Shown: in pieces, positions 33,924-43,946 of the stretch
Numbering within the stretch: position 1 is the stretch's first letter
How the letters are laid out: each line of letters starts with the position of its first letter
Assembly: GCF_013390595.1 (NCBI RefSeq)
Contig: NZ_JACAWV010000020.1
Coordinates: 124,001-188,000 of the forward strand
DNA length: 64,000 nt
Direction of reading: 5' to 3'
Origin: Rhizobium sp. RM
Lineage (GTDB): Bacteria > Pseudomonadota > Alphaproteobacteria > Rhizobiales > Rhizobiaceae
Notes under the pieces: generated by a model
Told to the model about the DNA's origin: nothing
Databases searched by the model: none
The model's input: only the letters and a program-made list of their open reading frames with translations
Made by a program: the position numbers and the translations under genes

Positions 33924-34625
33924 TCAGGCCGCCTGCATCAGTTTGCTGGCGGTCTCCTTCTCTGAAGCTTCAAGCAACCGCAGAACTTCGTCTGCGAAAG
34001 CGCCTGCATTTCTGAGGGCCTTGTCGAGGTTGCTGACAGTGCCTGAATTCATCGTGTGCAAGCATCCATCGAACTCGAACATATCTCTGAATGCCGATCT
34101 CTCGAAGATCGGCGTATCGAGGACACGGACATTCCTTTGTGCCAGGAGTTCGCGTGCGGCCAGCAGGGCACGCGTGGTGACAAGCGGATTAACGCGGGTC
34201 AGGACGACCGAATGCTCGATCCGGATATTTGCTTTTTCATAGAGGTAGCGCAGCAGTTCAAGAACTTGTGCGCCACCCTGAGCATCCATCGTGCTGCCCT
34301 GTACGGGAATAATTACGTGGTTAGAAAGGCCGATCGCCGTTGCCAGCAATGGTGATTGGGCGCCCGGCAGATCGATGAGGATGTGGTCGAACGCGCGCCG
34401 GCTATCGAGGACATGCTGTTGAAGTGTCGTCGCGGTCACATAGGTGATGACTGAAAATTCGACTTTGGCGTCGGCTTTTTCGCGCCAGCGGGATATCCAG
34501 CGTTGCGGATCGGTATCGATCACGCAGACCCGCGACCCGCGCCGGGCCAGTTCGGACGCCAGCAGCAACACAGCAGTTGTTTTGCCTGCGCCGCCTTTGG
34601 TGTTCGCGAAGGTGATAACTGGCAT
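33924..34625 (-). CDS. ParA/VirC1-like ATPase
   Basis: 233-aa P-loop ATPase with the deviant Walker A KGGAGKTT (10-17), an Asp at VIDTDPQ and LIDLPGAQ as switch region. The C-terminal stretch around IFERSAFRDMFEF recalls VirC1 of Ti plasmids. There is no ParB gene nearby, so chromosome or plasmid partition is unlikely. ParA homologues in che operons (PpfA, ParC) position chemoreceptor arrays, which is the likely role here. It lies 116 nt behind cheB, in the same direction. Confidence 0.82.
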   Translation of the reverse strand: MPVITFANTKGGAGKTTAVLLLASELARRGSRVCVIDTDPQRWISRWREKADAKVEFSVITYVTATTLQQHVLDSRRAFDHILIDLPGAQSPLLATAIGLSNHVIIPVQGSTMDAQGGAQVLELLRYLYEKANIRIEHSVVLTRVNPLVTTRALLAARELLAQRNVRVLDTPIFERSAFRDMFEFDGCLHTMNSGTVSNLDKALRNAGAFADEVLRLLEASEKETASKLMQAA

Positions 34626-34741
34626 GGCATGACCCGGAAGATTGGTCGGAGACAGTCATGCCTCGCTCAACGCACCTGTTGCATGGTGTTGCCAGCATCA
34701 TTGGCGAGTTTGGTTAACGCTGGGTAAAACAGTCGGCGATA

Positions 34742-35830
34742 TTAACGACGGCGATCCTCTGCCAGGATTTCCTGCGCAATCTTGTCGAGGTGAAGGATCT
34801 TGTCGACACCGCCATGTGCAATTGCTTCCTTGGGCATGCCGAAGACGACGGACGATGCTTCGTCCTGAGCAACTGTGAAAGCACCGGCCTGATGCATCTC
34901 CAACATGCCGCGAGCACCGTCGTCGCCCATGCCGGTCATGATGATACCCATTGCATTTGCCCCTGCCGCGCGTGCGGATGAGCGAAACAGGACGTCGACA
35001 GATGGGCGATGCCGTGAAACGAGAGGACCGCTGCGAATTGAGACACGGTAACGGGCTCCTTGCCGTTCCAGCAGCATGTGCTTGTCGCCCGGCGCAATCA
35101 GCACATGGCCACGCAAAACCGGGTCACCGTCCTCTGCTTCCTTGATTTCCACATCGCACAAGCTGTTTAGACGCTTTGCAAAGGCTGCGGTGAATTTCTC
35201 CGGCATATGCTGGACGATAACCATACCGGGAGAGTTTGCCGGTAGCCTCATGAGCATTTCACGCAACGCTTCTGTCCCGCCCGTGGACGCACCGACACAT
35301 ATCACCATTTCTGTGGTCCGCGCCATCGCCTTGCCCGACGGGGGCGGCAGCACGGCATCGGCCGTCAGTTTGGCGAGGGGACCGCTGGCTGAGGCTGATC
35401 GGAGGGCAGGGCGTGCATTTCCGACGCGGGCATGGGCAGCACTTTTGACGACTTCGCAGATGCGGGAAGCCTGCTCGGCAAGATGATCTGCCGCAGCGAT
35501 TTTTGGTTTGAGAATGATGTCGACAGCACCCGCTTCCAGAGCCTGCAGCAGTGTTTCCGATCCGGCTTCCGTCAATGACGAGCACATGACCACCGGGATT
35601 GGTTTTTGCGACATGATCTTGCGCAGAAAAGTAATGCCGTCCATGCGTGGCATCTCCACGTCGAGCGTAATGACGTCTGGGATTTCTTCCTGGATACGCT
35701 TGGCCGCGACAAAGGGATCAGATGCGGCTCCGATCACTTCGATCTTTGGGTCGCTCTCTAGAACCTGCGTCAAGGTCTGCCTGACGCTGGCAGAATCGTC
35801 GACAATAAGGACGCGGATCTTTTTCGACAT
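34742..35830 (-). CDS. cheB: CheB protein-glutamate methylesterase
   Basis: 362-aa protein: receiver (D11/D12, phosphoacceptor D57, K108) joined to the methylesterase domain with catalytic triad S182 (GASTGG), H208 (VQHMP) and D304 (MGDDGA). It removes methyl groups from chemoreceptors when phosphorylated by CheA. I chose the ATG at 35830, directly before the receiver, 11 nt after cheR; the frame is open 41 codons further but only inside cheR. Confidence 0.93.
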   Translation of the reverse strand: MSKKIRVLIVDDSASVRQTLTQVLESDPKIEVIGAASDPFVAAKRIQEEIPDVITLDVEMPRMDGITFLRKIMSQKPIPVVMCSSLTEAGSETLLQALEAGAVDIILKPKIAAADHLAEQASRICEVVKSAAHARVGNARPALRSASASGPLAKLTADAVLPPPSGKAMARTTEMVICVGASTGGTEALREMLMRLPANSPGMVIVQHMPEKFTAAFAKRLNSLCDVEIKEAEDGDPVLRGHVLIAPGDKHMLLERQGARYRVSIRSGPLVSRHRPSVDVLFRSSARAAGANAMGIIMTGMGDDGARGMLEMHQAGAFTVAQDEASSVVFGMPKEAIAHGGVDKILHLDKIAQEILAEDRRR

Positions 35831-35841
35831 GGTGCCCGCCG

Positions 35842-36702
35842 TTACTGTTTCTTGAAAACGGTATTGGCGACCTGACGTAACGGCAGGTCGATACCGGTTA
35901 TGGTTTCGGAATGGCCGATGAAAAGATAGCCTCCCGGCACCAGGCGACGGCATAATTCGGTCAGCACATGTGTCTGTGTTTTCTTGTCGAAATATATCAA
36001 AACGTTACGGCAGAAAATAAGCTGCACTGCATCGCCGATCTGATACGTCTTATCCATAAGATTAAGACGAGCGAAGCCGATTTTTGACCGCAACCTTGGA
36101 ACAATCCTCACGTCCCGACGACCAGCGTCGACCGGGCGCATGACGTATTTGCGCATCATTTCTGCGGGAACCGGATCGAGAAGCTCACGGGCATAGATGC
36201 CACTATGGGCTTTCCTGAGTACGTCGGTGGAGAGATCGGTGGCGAGGATGCTAAAGTTGCTAATCACCTGTTTATCGAGAGCTTCGGACAGCACCATCGC
36301 CATTGTATAAGGCTCTGCGCCTGTCGAGCAGGCAGAACTCCAGGCTCTAATACGATTGTGACCCTCACTCACCAATGCCGGTAAGGCGAACTTTTCCAGG
36401 TAGTCGAAATGGTTCGGTTCGCGGAAGAAATCCGTCTTGTTTGTGGTCACCACGTCGATCAGATAGATTGCTTCTTCTTCCAGCCCGTCTTCACGGAACA
36501 GAAAGTTGCAATATTCGCCGAAGGTGGCATGGCCTGTGGCGCGCAGGCGCTTTCGCAAACGTCCCTCAAGCATCGTGCGCTTGGTATCGGGCATTTTTAT
36601 GCCGCTGTAATTGTAGATGTATTCGGCGAGCAGCTTGAAATCCCGCTGGCTCAATCCGTCGTAAGCAGCGGCGGACGCATTCACGGAAACGGCTCCCCTC
36701 AT
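35842..36702 (-). CDS. cheR: CheR chemoreceptor methyltransferase
   Basis: 286-aa SAM-dependent methyltransferase: N-terminal helical CheR_N (about 15-75) and Rossmann domain with [26 protein letters not shown] and [12 protein letters not shown]. It methylates receptor glutamates to set adaptation. The start overlaps the cheW stop by 4 nt (ATGA). Confidence 0.93.
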   Translation of the reverse strand: MRGAVSVNASAAAYDGLSQRDFKLLAEYIYNYSGIKMPDTKRTMLEGRLRKRLRATGHATFGEYCNFLFREDGLEEEAIYLIDVVTTNKTDFFREPNHFDYLEKFALPALVSEGHNRIRAWSSACSTGAEPYTMAMVLSEALDKQVISNFSILATDLSTDVLRKAHSGIYARELLDPVPAEMMRKYVMRPVDAGRRDVRIVPRLRSKIGFARLNLMDKTYQIGDAVQLIFCRNVLIYFDKKTQTHVLTELCRRLVPGGYLFIGHSETITGIDLPLRQVANTVFKKQ

Positions 36703-37196
36703 GCTGCTTGGACCGGTTTGCCACTCTGCCGGGCAAGGGCGCTCTCTTCATCCGAAAACAGTTTTGCCAGGTCGATGATGACAACAAAGTCACCCTCTCG
36801 ACGCACGACGCTGGCAATATAGTCGCAGTTCCATTGAACACCGATGTCGGGCGCGGATTCCATCTGGTCGCGGCCGAAAGGCGTTACCTCGAACACCTTG
36901 TCCGCCACGAGACCAACCGCAAGTGTCCGGGTCGGGAAGGGGATATCCAACACCAGCACACGCGTATGGGTGGTCCTCACGCTGCGGCTCATCCCGAGCC
37001 GCAGGCGAAGGTCGATGATGGGCACGCCCTGCCCACGCACGTCTCTCAGACCCAGCAGATATTCGGGGCTGTAAGGGATTTTGAAAGTATCCTCGTAGTC
37101 GAGAATTTCACGAACGACAGTCACAGGAACCGCGAAGACTTCCTCGCCGAGGCTGAACGTCACAAACTGGAAATCGGAGGACGTGCTGGTCATCAT
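36699..37196 (-). CDS. cheW: CheW chemotaxis coupling protein
   Basis: 165-aa CheW with the two SH3-like subdomains (LGEEVFAVPVTVVREI; LGLRDVRGQGVPIIDLR). It couples the MCP to CheA. It overlaps the MCP stop by 1 nt (TGATG) and cheR by 4 nt. One of two CheW genes in the operon; the other lies before the MCP. Confidence 0.92.
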   Translation of the reverse strand: MMTSTSSDFQFVTFSLGEEVFAVPVTVVREILDYEDTFKIPYSPEYLLGLRDVRGQGVPIIDLRLRLGMSRSVRTTHTRVLVLDIPFPTRTLAVGLVADKVFEVTPFGRDQMESAPDIGVQWNCDYIASVVRREGDFVVIIDLAKLFSDEESALARQSGKPVQAA

Positions 37197-39016
37197 CAGG
37201 CGCTTTCGCGGAAATCCGCATCATCGGCGTCAGGACCGCCCATGGACATGTCCAATGCAAAACCCTTGGCGCGGGCTTGCTGGGCACCGACAGAATTATC
37301 CGTGTGAGGCTTGCGTGCGACAGCAGGTTTGGTGGTTGCCCGTGGGGTAGCGACAGGCTTTGCGGCTGGGCGGCGCAGAACTTGAGCTGGGTGCGACGAG
37401 AGACCTGAAGCGTCAACCTTGAAGAAGGCGATGCTGCTCTGCAGTTCCTCTGCCTGTGCAGCCAGCTCTTCCGATGTCGCCGACATTTCTTCGGATGCGC
37501 CGGAGTTCTGCTGCGTGACCTTGTCGAGCTGCTGGATCGCCTCGTTTATCTGTGCGGCCCCGATATCCTGTTCGCGGCATGCGGCAGAGATCTCGGCAAC
37601 CAGTTCTGCCGTCTTGCGGATATCCGGAACCAGACGGTTCAGCATGTCACCCGCATCCGTCGCCACCTTCACCGTCTCGCCGGAGAGCGAGCTGATTTCA
37701 GCCGCCGCGGCCTGGCTGCGTTCGGCGAGTTTGCGGACTTCCGACGCCACGACGGCAAAGCCCTTGCCGTGTTCACCGGCACGTGCGGCCTCGACCGCAG
37801 CGTTCAGCGCGAGAAGGTCGGTCTGACGGGCAATTTCCTGCACGATCGAAATCTTCTCTGCGATGGTGCGCATCGCGACCACTGCGCGGTTGACGGCTTC
37901 GCCGCTGGCTTCGGCATCTTTCGACGACTGGCGAGCGATCTTCTCCGTCTGTGCGGCATTGTCTGCATTCTGCTTGATGTTGGCAGCCATCTCTTCCATC
38001 GAGGCCGATGCCTCTTCGGCAGACGATGCCTGTTCTGTAGCGCCCTGGCTCAACTGCTCGGAACTCGCAGACAGCTCCTGGCTGCCGGAAGAAACGTTGT
38101 CGGAAGCGGAAAGAGCATCTGCAACGATACCACGCAGGCGTTCGACCATACGTTCGAGCGCAAGACCAAGCGTATCGCGCTCTGACAGCGGCTTCGGCAT
38201 GACGGTTAGGTCGCCATCGGCGATGCGGTCTGCAATGCTGGCGGTGTTGCGCAGGTTGCCGGTCATAACGTTGATACGGTTTACGAGATCCTTGATCTCG
38301 TCATTCGTTTTGATCTCGACGTTCTGGTTGAGGTCGCCAACCGAAACTGCTTCGGCAACCGTCATGATCTTGCGCAGGCCGCTGCTGATGCCGAGTGCGA
38401 TCCAGAGTGCTGTTGCCGCGGCAATGAGGACGGCAACCGCCGATGCACCGATCAGAAGGGTGCGGGTCTGTTCGTAAGCGTCATTTGCCGCTTGCTTGGC
38501 GGCTTCAAGACGATCGCGGTTCATCTTGACGCCTTCATCCAGCTTTTGCGTCAAGGCATTGGCCGCCAGGCGACCATCCCCGGAGGAGAACGACGCAGCA
38601 AGCGAAGTGTTGCCCTGCGCGACCAGTTCGCGCACGCGATCGTCGCTCGCTTCGAACGCTTTTGTGATCGCCTGAAGGTCCGTCCAGTATGCACGTGTTT
38701 CGGCGCTGGCGCTGGTCGCCATATCGCTGAGCATCGCGTTGATATGGTTGCGGCTTTCGTCGCTGGACGCCTTGTGGCGCTGGGTTTCTTCCTGCGATGT
38801 TGAAAGGATCATGTTCTTTTGCGACCGGACAGTCGTCAGAGCCAGGGCATTCATCTGATGCACCTTGTCGAGACGCACGACCGTGCCTTCGACGACGTCG
38901 TCCATCGAATCCTTGGAGACGCCGAGGCTGTAAATGCCGTAGCCGGCGGTTCCGGCAAGCATCAATATAAGGAAGCCGAAGGCGGCGGCCAGCTTCATCT
39001 TGATTGTAAATCGCAT
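37196..39016 (-). CDS. Methyl-accepting chemotaxis protein, transmembrane
   Basis: 606-aa receptor: TM1 about 9-30, a periplasmic four-helix-type sensor (about 31-186), TM2 about 187-211, HAMP about 212-265 and a cytoplasmic hairpin with tip [20 protein letters not shown] near 396-415. The C-terminus has a flexible Pro/Ala/Lys-rich tail and no NWETF pentapeptide for CheR/CheB docking. AAGGAG is 8 nt before the ATG at 39016; the frame upstream lies within the preceding cheW. Confidence 0.92.
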   Translation of the reverse strand: MRFTIKMKLAAAFGFLILMLAGTAGYGIYSLGVSKDSMDDVVEGTVVRLDKVHQMNALALTTVRSQKNMILSTSQEETQRHKASSDESRNHINAMLSDMATSASAETRAYWTDLQAITKAFEASDDRVRELVAQGNTSLAASFSSGDGRLAANALTQKLDEGVKMNRDRLEAAKQAANDAYEQTRTLLIGASAVAVLIAAATALWIALGISSGLRKIMTVAEAVSVGDLNQNVEIKTNDEIKDLVNRINVMTGNLRNTASIADRIADGDLTVMPKPLSERDTLGLALERMVERLRGIVADALSASDNVSSGSQELSASSEQLSQGATEQASSAEEASASMEEMAANIKQNADNAAQTEKIARQSSKDAEASGEAVNRAVVAMRTIAEKISIVQEIARQTDLLALNAAVEAARAGEHGKGFAVVASEVRKLAERSQAAAAEISSLSGETVKVATDAGDMLNRLVPDIRKTAELVAEISAACREQDIGAAQINEAIQQLDKVTQQNSGASEEMSATSEELAAQAEELQSSIAFFKVDASGLSSHPAQVLRRPAAKPVATPRATTKPAVARKPHTDNSVGAQQARAKGFALDMSMGGPDADDADFRESA

Positions 39017-39017
39017 A

Positions 39018-39563
39018 TCAATGCTCCTTGGAAAGTTCGATGACGTTGCCGCGTGTGCTGCCGACGCCCGGACCCGCGTCGCGGTGTGCCGTGAAAATTG
39101 CTGTGAGATTCGGAAGAATGACGAATTCGCTGCCCCGTTTGATGAGGCAGTGGATGTAATCTGCGCGCCACCGCATCCCAACACTGGGTGGGGGTTCGCT
39201 AGCGGCCCTGCTGAATGTTGTTACCTCATTCACCTTATCGGTGCGGATGCCGACCAAAGTGGTTTCGTTGTCGAGCAGAAGCTCGACGACGACGATGCGG
39301 CTGTCGATCGTCCGCTCAGTGGCGTCCATGCCAAAAGCGAGGCGAATGTCGGCAAGGGGAATGACCTTGCCGCGAAAATTTATCACGCTTGCCACGAAGG
39401 GCTTTGCGCCGGGAACCGCGGTTTCTGGCAAAAGGTCGAGGATTTCCTGTACTTTCACAGCTTCTATGGCAAAGGTTTCGCCGGCGATGTTGAAGGTAAG
39501 CACCTCCACCTCGCTGAAATCACCCCAGAATCCGTCGGTTTTTTTCAACAAAGGCTGGTTCAT
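39018..39563 (-). CDS. cheW: CheW chemotaxis coupling protein (second copy)
   Basis: 181-aa CheW-like protein: [18 protein letters not shown] and [19 protein letters not shown] mark the two subdomains. It overlaps cheA by 4 nt. Having two diverged CheW proteins in one operon suggests separate adapter roles, for example one for the MCP and one for a cytoplasmic array. Confidence 0.92.
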   Translation of the reverse strand: MNQPLLKKTDGFWGDFSEVEVLTFNIAGETFAIEAVKVQEILDLLPETAVPGAKPFVASVINFRGKVIPLADIRLAFGMDATERTIDSRIVVVELLLDNETTLVGIRTDKVNEVTTFSRAASEPPPSVGMRWRADYIHCLIKRGSEFVILPNLTAIFTAHRDAGPGVGSTRGNVIELSKEH

Positions 39564-41527
39564 CCTGCCGCCCGCAATTGCGCCTCCTGCTGCTGTCCCG
39601 CTGTCACCAGATGGGCGACATCGAGAATGAGTGCGACATTGCCATCGCCGAGGATGGTTGCACCGGAGAAGGTCGCGACGTCATGGTGCAGTTTGGACAT
39701 GGCCTTGATGACTGTCTGGTGGTCGCCGATGATCTGGTCCACCACCAGTCCGACGCGCTCGGACCCGGTGGAAACCACGACAACTTTCTGGAATTCGCCA
39801 GGCGCCGTGCCGGTGTGGAACAATTCGCGCAGGCGGATAAAGGGGACAAGGCTTTCGCGCAGCGAAATGAAGGAGCGGCCACGCGAACGGATGTCGTCTT
39901 CAGGTGACAGTTCGAGGCATTCTTCCACGGCCGGCAGCGGGATAACGTAGCAGCCATTGCCGACGCGCACGAGAAGGCCGTCGATGATGGCCAGCGTCAA
40001 CGGGATCGCAAGCGAGATTTCTGAGCCGACGCCCGGTTCGCTGACGATGTTGATCGTGCCCCTTAAGGCTTCCACGCTTTTTTTTACGACATCCATGCCG
40101 ACACCACGGCCAGAAAGATTTGTAACTTCTGCCGCTGTTGAGAAGCCCGGCTGGAAGATCATCTGCAACAGGTCCTGATCGCTGACTTGGGCATTTGCAG
40201 CCAGCAAGCCGGAGGCCTCTGCCTTGGCGCGAACCCGTTGACGGTCGATGCCCCGCCCATCGTCACGGATCGTAATGGTCACATCACCGCCGGACTGACG
40301 GGCAACGAGGGTGATGCGACCCTTGGCCGGTTTCCCGGCTGCGATACGTTCATCGCTCTTTTCAAGACCGTGGTCGCAGGAGTTGCGAACAAGGTGGATA
40401 AGTGGGTCTGCAAGGCGCTCGATGACGGCTTTGTCCACCTCCGTGCTTTCGCCTTCGGTCTCGAGTTCGATCTGTTTGCCGGTCTCCCGTGCCAGATCAT
40501 GGATGAGGCGCCGGAAACGGCCAAATAGCTGGGCGATTGGCACCATGCGCAACACCATCATCGTGTCGCGCAATTCGCCAGAAAGACGTTCGACATCTTC
40601 TGATACTGACCGCAAAAGGATATCCGCACTGCCACCTGCCAACTGCGAGAGGCGTGATTGGGCGATGACCAGTTCGCCGACCCGATCCATCAACTCATCC
40701 AGTCGTTCCGCAGGTACGCGGACGTTTTCGGCGGTCTTGTTACCTTTTGGTTCGACTGCAGCCTTTTTGGTCTCCGCAAGCGGTTCGGGAACGATCGGCG
40801 CTGTCACGACCGCCGCCTTGATTTCACGTACGTCGATTTCCATGTCGTCCATGACAAAGATGAAGACGTCATCGATCGCCGATTGCGGTTGCTCCGTCGT
40901 CAAGCGGACTGTCCAGCCGAGGTGGAGGTCGCTCGGGTTCAGTACCTCAAGCAAAGGAACAGTGGAGGTATCGGCAACAATTTCGCACTCGCCGAGTTCC
41001 GCCAATTCATCGAGCAGACCAAGAGGGTTTGTCCCGTTCGCCATGGCGTTGACCGGCAATCTAAACCGGATTTCCCAGGTGGCGGAACGTGTCGTCGATG
41101 GTTTGTCTGCCGTGCTCTGAGTGGGAAGATGGGTGAGAACGCCACTGTCGCCACCCGCACCGACAGCAGCGTGTAGTCTGGCAAGAAGTCGTTCGCCGAC
41201 GTTGCCTTGAACGCCATGCGGGTTTTCGACCAATGCCTGCATGTGATCCTGTGCTTCGAGGACGGCGGCCACCAACTCGCTGGTCGCCGGAACCTCGCCC
41301 TTCCGCACGCGATCGAATGCTGTCTCGCAATGGTGGGTGAAAGCGGCGAGCGCTTCGAACCCGAACATTGCGCCGGACCCCTTCAGAGTATGCAATCCGC
41401 GGAAAACCGCGTCGATCTGGTCCTGATCGGTCAGATCATGCAGCAGGTCCAACAGACCGCTTTCAATCTGCTCGAAAAGCTCAGCTGCTTCTGTCCTAAA
41501 AACCTGAATGGGGTCCAGTGTGGTCAT
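39560..41527 (-). CDS. cheA: CheA chemotaxis histidine kinase
   Basis: 655-aa kinase: Hpt domain with H46 (GLHTLKGSG), a middle domain about 150-235, P3 dimerisation (NVRVPAERLDELMDRVGEL), P4 HATPase (LVRNSCDHGLE, DDGRGID, GRGVGMDVV) and a P5 CheW-like domain to the C-terminus. It phosphorylates CheY, CheB and probably the HD-GYP regulator. Its stop codon lies within the cheW overlap, and its start overlaps the cheY end by 4 nt. Confidence 0.94.
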   Translation of the reverse strand: MTTLDPIQVFRTEAAELFEQIESGLLDLLHDLTDQDQIDAVFRGLHTLKGSGAMFGFEALAAFTHHCETAFDRVRKGEVPATSELVAAVLEAQDHMQALVENPHGVQGNVGERLLARLHAAVGAGGDSGVLTHLPTQSTADKPSTTRSATWEIRFRLPVNAMANGTNPLGLLDELAELGECEIVADTSTVPLLEVLNPSDLHLGWTVRLTTEQPQSAIDDVFIFVMDDMEIDVREIKAAVVTAPIVPEPLAETKKAAVEPKGNKTAENVRVPAERLDELMDRVGELVIAQSRLSQLAGGSADILLRSVSEDVERLSGELRDTMMVLRMVPIAQLFGRFRRLIHDLARETGKQIELETEGESTEVDKAVIERLADPLIHLVRNSCDHGLEKSDERIAAGKPAKGRITLVARQSGGDVTITIRDDGRGIDRQRVRAKAEASGLLAANAQVSDQDLLQMIFQPGFSTAAEVTNLSGRGVGMDVVKKSVEALRGTINIVSEPGVGSEISLAIPLTLAIIDGLLVRVGNGCYVIPLPAVEECLELSPEDDIRSRGRSFISLRESLVPFIRLRELFHTGTAPGEFQKVVVVSTGSERVGLVVDQIIGDHQTVIKAMSKLHHDVATFSGATILGDGNVALILDVAHLVTAGQQQEAQLRAAG

Positions 41528-41892
41528 TTTCCAAGGACCTTTTTGACGATCTTGACCAGATGTTCCGCGTCAAAAGGCTTCGTCAGCCAACCGGTTGCGC
41601 CTGCGGCCTTGGCACGCGCCTTCATATCGGCGTCGGATTCCGTCGTGAGGAAGATGATCGGAATGCCGGTATGGGCCGGAGACTGACGAAGGGCCTCGAT
41701 CATCTCGAGACCGTTCATGTTCGGCATGTTGAGGTCGGTGATGATCAGGTCGAAATTCGCGGCCTTTGCCTTGCCAAGACCGTCCTGTCCGTCGATAGCC
41801 TCGGTGATCTGATAACCGGCGCCTGTCAGGGCAATTTTGGTTGTCATACGGATGCTGGCGGAATCGTCGACTGTCAGAATATGCGCACTCAT
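41524..41892 (-). CDS. cheY: CheY single-domain response regulator
   Basis: 122-aa receiver: acidic D9/D10, phosphoacceptor D53 (IITDLNMP), T/S switch at FLTTES and K105 (WLTKPF). No output domain. I start it at the ATG at 41892; AAAGGACC lies about 11 nt upstream. It sits 4 nt after the STAS gene and overlaps cheA. Confidence 0.92.
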   Translation of the reverse strand: MSAHILTVDDSASIRMTTKIALTGAGYQITEAIDGQDGLGKAKAANFDLIITDLNMPNMNGLEMIEALRQSPAHTGIPIIFLTTESDADMKARAKAAGATGWLTKPFDAEHLVKIVKKVLGK

Positions 41893-41896
41893 TCTA

Positions 41897-42220
41897 TTAT
41901 AGGTCCTTTCCATGCAGCCAGAACCGGCGGGAGGCGTCATCCATCCGCGACAGGAAACCGCCCCGTCGTAGTGTCTGCAGAACCTGGCCGTCTGCTGCGT
42001 CTTTCAAAGTTATGGTTTTGTTGTCTTGCGCCGCAGATTTGCGGCAAGCTTCGATGAGTTGCACAAAGCTCAGGTCCGCGTCGGCATCATCAGGCACCTC
42101 TACGATAAGGGTATCGGTGTTTTCGAGGCCCTGGAGGAGGAGACTGTGTGCGGCCGAAATCGAGCGTATGGACAGGGCCTGTGGCATCACCAAAGTGTTT
42201 TTCGTGGCTTCACCCGACAT
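41897..42220 (-). CDS. Small STAS-domain protein in the che operon
   Basis: 107-aa protein with a STAS (sulfate transporter/anti-anti-sigma) fold: the central DLSFVQLIEACRKSA and LQTLRRGGFL helices are recognisable. Its start overlaps the HD-GYP stop by 11 nt, and GGGAG precedes the ATG at 42220. Small STAS proteins are frequent next to CheA genes of alphaproteobacteria; their role is not settled and could be protein-protein switching. Confidence 0.75.
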   Translation of the reverse strand: MSGEATKNTLVMPQALSIRSISAAHSLLLQGLENTDTLIVEVPDDADADLSFVQLIEACRKSAAQDNKTITLKDAADGQVLQTLRRGGFLSRMDDASRRFWLHGKDL

Positions 42221-43340
42221 TGGGAAACTCCCGTGTGATGTGCGTGATCTGATCGTCCGCCGATTGGGGCTCATCCGGCATCTCGAGGCTTGGAACCTCA
42301 ATCTCCAGAAGTTCATGGCCAGCCATCAATCTTTCGATCTGCGGCCATTGGCGCTGGAAAGCTGCCACGCAGTCCGGATCGAAGTGAATGCCACTTTGTG
42401 CATCGATGTGTGCATAGGCCTCGTGAACGGACCATGCCTTCTTGTAGGGGCGCTCCGAGCACAGGGCTTCGAAAACGTCGGCAATTGCAACGATACGGGC
42501 TTCCAGAGGAATAAGTTCGCCAGCAATTTCGTGAGGATATCCGGTGCCATCCCACTTCTCGTGATGGCCGCCAGCAATGGCTTCTGCAACGCGCAAGAGT
42601 TCGGACGTTCCCTTTTCAAGGATCTGTACGCCGATGCCGACATGCTTTCGCATTTCGGTGATCTCGTCGTCCGTCAGACGGCCCGGCTTCAGTAGCACGC
42701 TGTCAGAGATGCCGATCTTGCCAACGTCGTGAAGCGGGGCGGCAAGATAGATCATTCGGCAGTGGTCTTCGTCGAGGCCTAGATCTTTCGCGATAAGCAT
42801 GCTGATTTGTGCGACCCGGGAGATATGGTCGCCAGTGTGGCCGTCGCGAAACTCAATCGCGCGCGCCAAGCGCCAAATGATTTCTTCCTCCCGGGCTGCA
42901 AGCTGGCGAGTAGCTTTCTGCACCTCACCCACCAGCCTGCTTGCCTGGCCAGCGAGATCGCGCTGTGCTCTGCGCAAGTCGAGGAGATTACGGACACGCG
43001 CTTTAAGCTCAATCGGGTCGAAAGGCTTGTTGATGAACTCGGTAATGCCAGCTTCGATTGCTTCGATGAGGATTGGTCGGGCTGTTTCAGATGTGATCAT
43101 GATCACAGGCACATGCGAAAAATGCTTGTAGGCCTTGAGCGCTTCGACGAGTTCGATGCCATTGTATTTCGGCATCGTATAGTCGACCACAAGCAGATCG
43201 ACGGCGTTGTCGCGGCAAAACTCCAGCGCCTCGACTGGATCGATAAAACCGACGATTTTTCTGAGCCCGGGGAGGCCCCGGATCGCCGCATCCAAGGCAA
43301 CAAGAATTGATTTGCTGTCATCGACCAATACGATTTGCAC
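42210..43340 (-). CDS. Response regulator with HD-GYP phosphodiesterase domain
   Basis: 376-aa protein: receiver (D7/D8, phosphoacceptor D53, K105), a coiled-coil linker (about 118-160) and an HD-GYP domain with H204-D205 (HDVGK) and HHEKWDGTGYP (259-269), so the catalytic signature for c-di-GMP hydrolysis is intact. First gene of the che operon, with a GTG start and GAGG 5-6 nt before it. It couples the chemotaxis kinase to c-di-GMP level, if CheA phosphorylates it. Confidence 0.9.
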   Translation of the reverse strand: MQIVLVDDSKSILVALDAAIRGLPGLRKIVGFIDPVEALEFCRDNAVDLLVVDYTMPKYNGIELVEALKAYKHFSHVPVIMITSETARPILIEAIEAGITEFINKPFDPIELKARVRNLLDLRRAQRDLAGQASRLVGEVQKATRQLAAREEEIIWRLARAIEFRDGHTGDHISRVAQISMLIAKDLGLDEDHCRMIYLAAPLHDVGKIGISDSVLLKPGRLTDDEITEMRKHVGIGVQILEKGTSELLRVAEAIAGGHHEKWDGTGYPHEIAGELIPLEARIVAIADVFEALCSERPYKKAWSVHEAYAHIDAQSGIHFDPDCVAAFQRQWPQIERLMAGHELLEIEVPSLEMPDEPQSADDQITHITREFPNVG

Positions 43341-43946
43341 ATGTCCTCGCTATCGCTGAATTGCCAACATATTGACGTGCGAAAGCCTCCGCGATCGCGG
43401 ATAGAATTCGACAGTTAGAAAACATTTTTTTGGGAAAAGACCGACCGCGTCATGTGATCAGTAAAAATAAAGCTTCTGCGGGAAAGGCTTCATACAGACA
43501 ACTTTTTGGTATGGAGAATTGATCATATCTTGATTAACAGTGAATTAAATCTTGCTTATAAATGCGTCTATAGAGGTGAGGGTGGGCCCTTCACTTGATG
43601 CAAAAACTTGTAGACGAAGACGAAGCTAAGCTGCGTTTGAACCACGGCTACCGTCGTCAATTTTTCCAAAAGTGAGCATTTCCAGAGTTTTGCTGATCGG
43701 AGCAGGTCGCGAGATCGGGACGGCCTCTCCAATCTTGACTTTTTTGTGATTGCTTGTGCCGCCGTCAACGTGGGTTGAACGCTTCGTTCAGTCGCAGGTA
43801 GTTGACCATCAATCTAATCGTGGATAAAGTTTATCCATGAATAGGGCGTGAAATGCATTTGAGAGAGCCGCCGGTTCATCTGAGCAGCTTGATGATCTTA
43901 ACCCAGACAATGCGAGCGGCTGTGCGTCGCCAAAGGAGGAACTGAA
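43341..43946. other. 606-bp intergenic region between the che operon and the NmrA-like gene
   Basis: AT-rich, and no convincing gene: short frames lack start signals. Two palindromes stand out. TCCGCGATCGCGGA (43388-43401) lies about 50 bp before the che operon start. TGGATAAA-G-TTTATCCA (43821-43837) is 110 bp before the NmrA-like start. Both are candidate operators. Confidence 0.55.
43821..43837. promoter_or_regulatory. 17-bp perfect palindrome upstream of the NmrA-cupin operon
   Basis: Arms TGGATAAA and TTTATCCA flank a single G. Perfect symmetry over 17 bp and position in a promoter-sized gap suggest a dimeric repressor site. No regulator gene is directly attached; the LysR gene at 45219-46118 is the nearest one. 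Confidence 0.45.

Noticed and set aside
33924-34625. Plasmid or chromosome partition operon (repABC/parAB)
   Set aside because: There is no ParB or RepC gene next to the ParA-like ATPase, and its neighbours are chemotaxis genes.
43568-43768. 66-codon frame in the 43.3-43.9 kb gap
   Set aside because: No ribosome site, no recognisable domain, and base composition like the surrounding AT-rich intergenic DNA.
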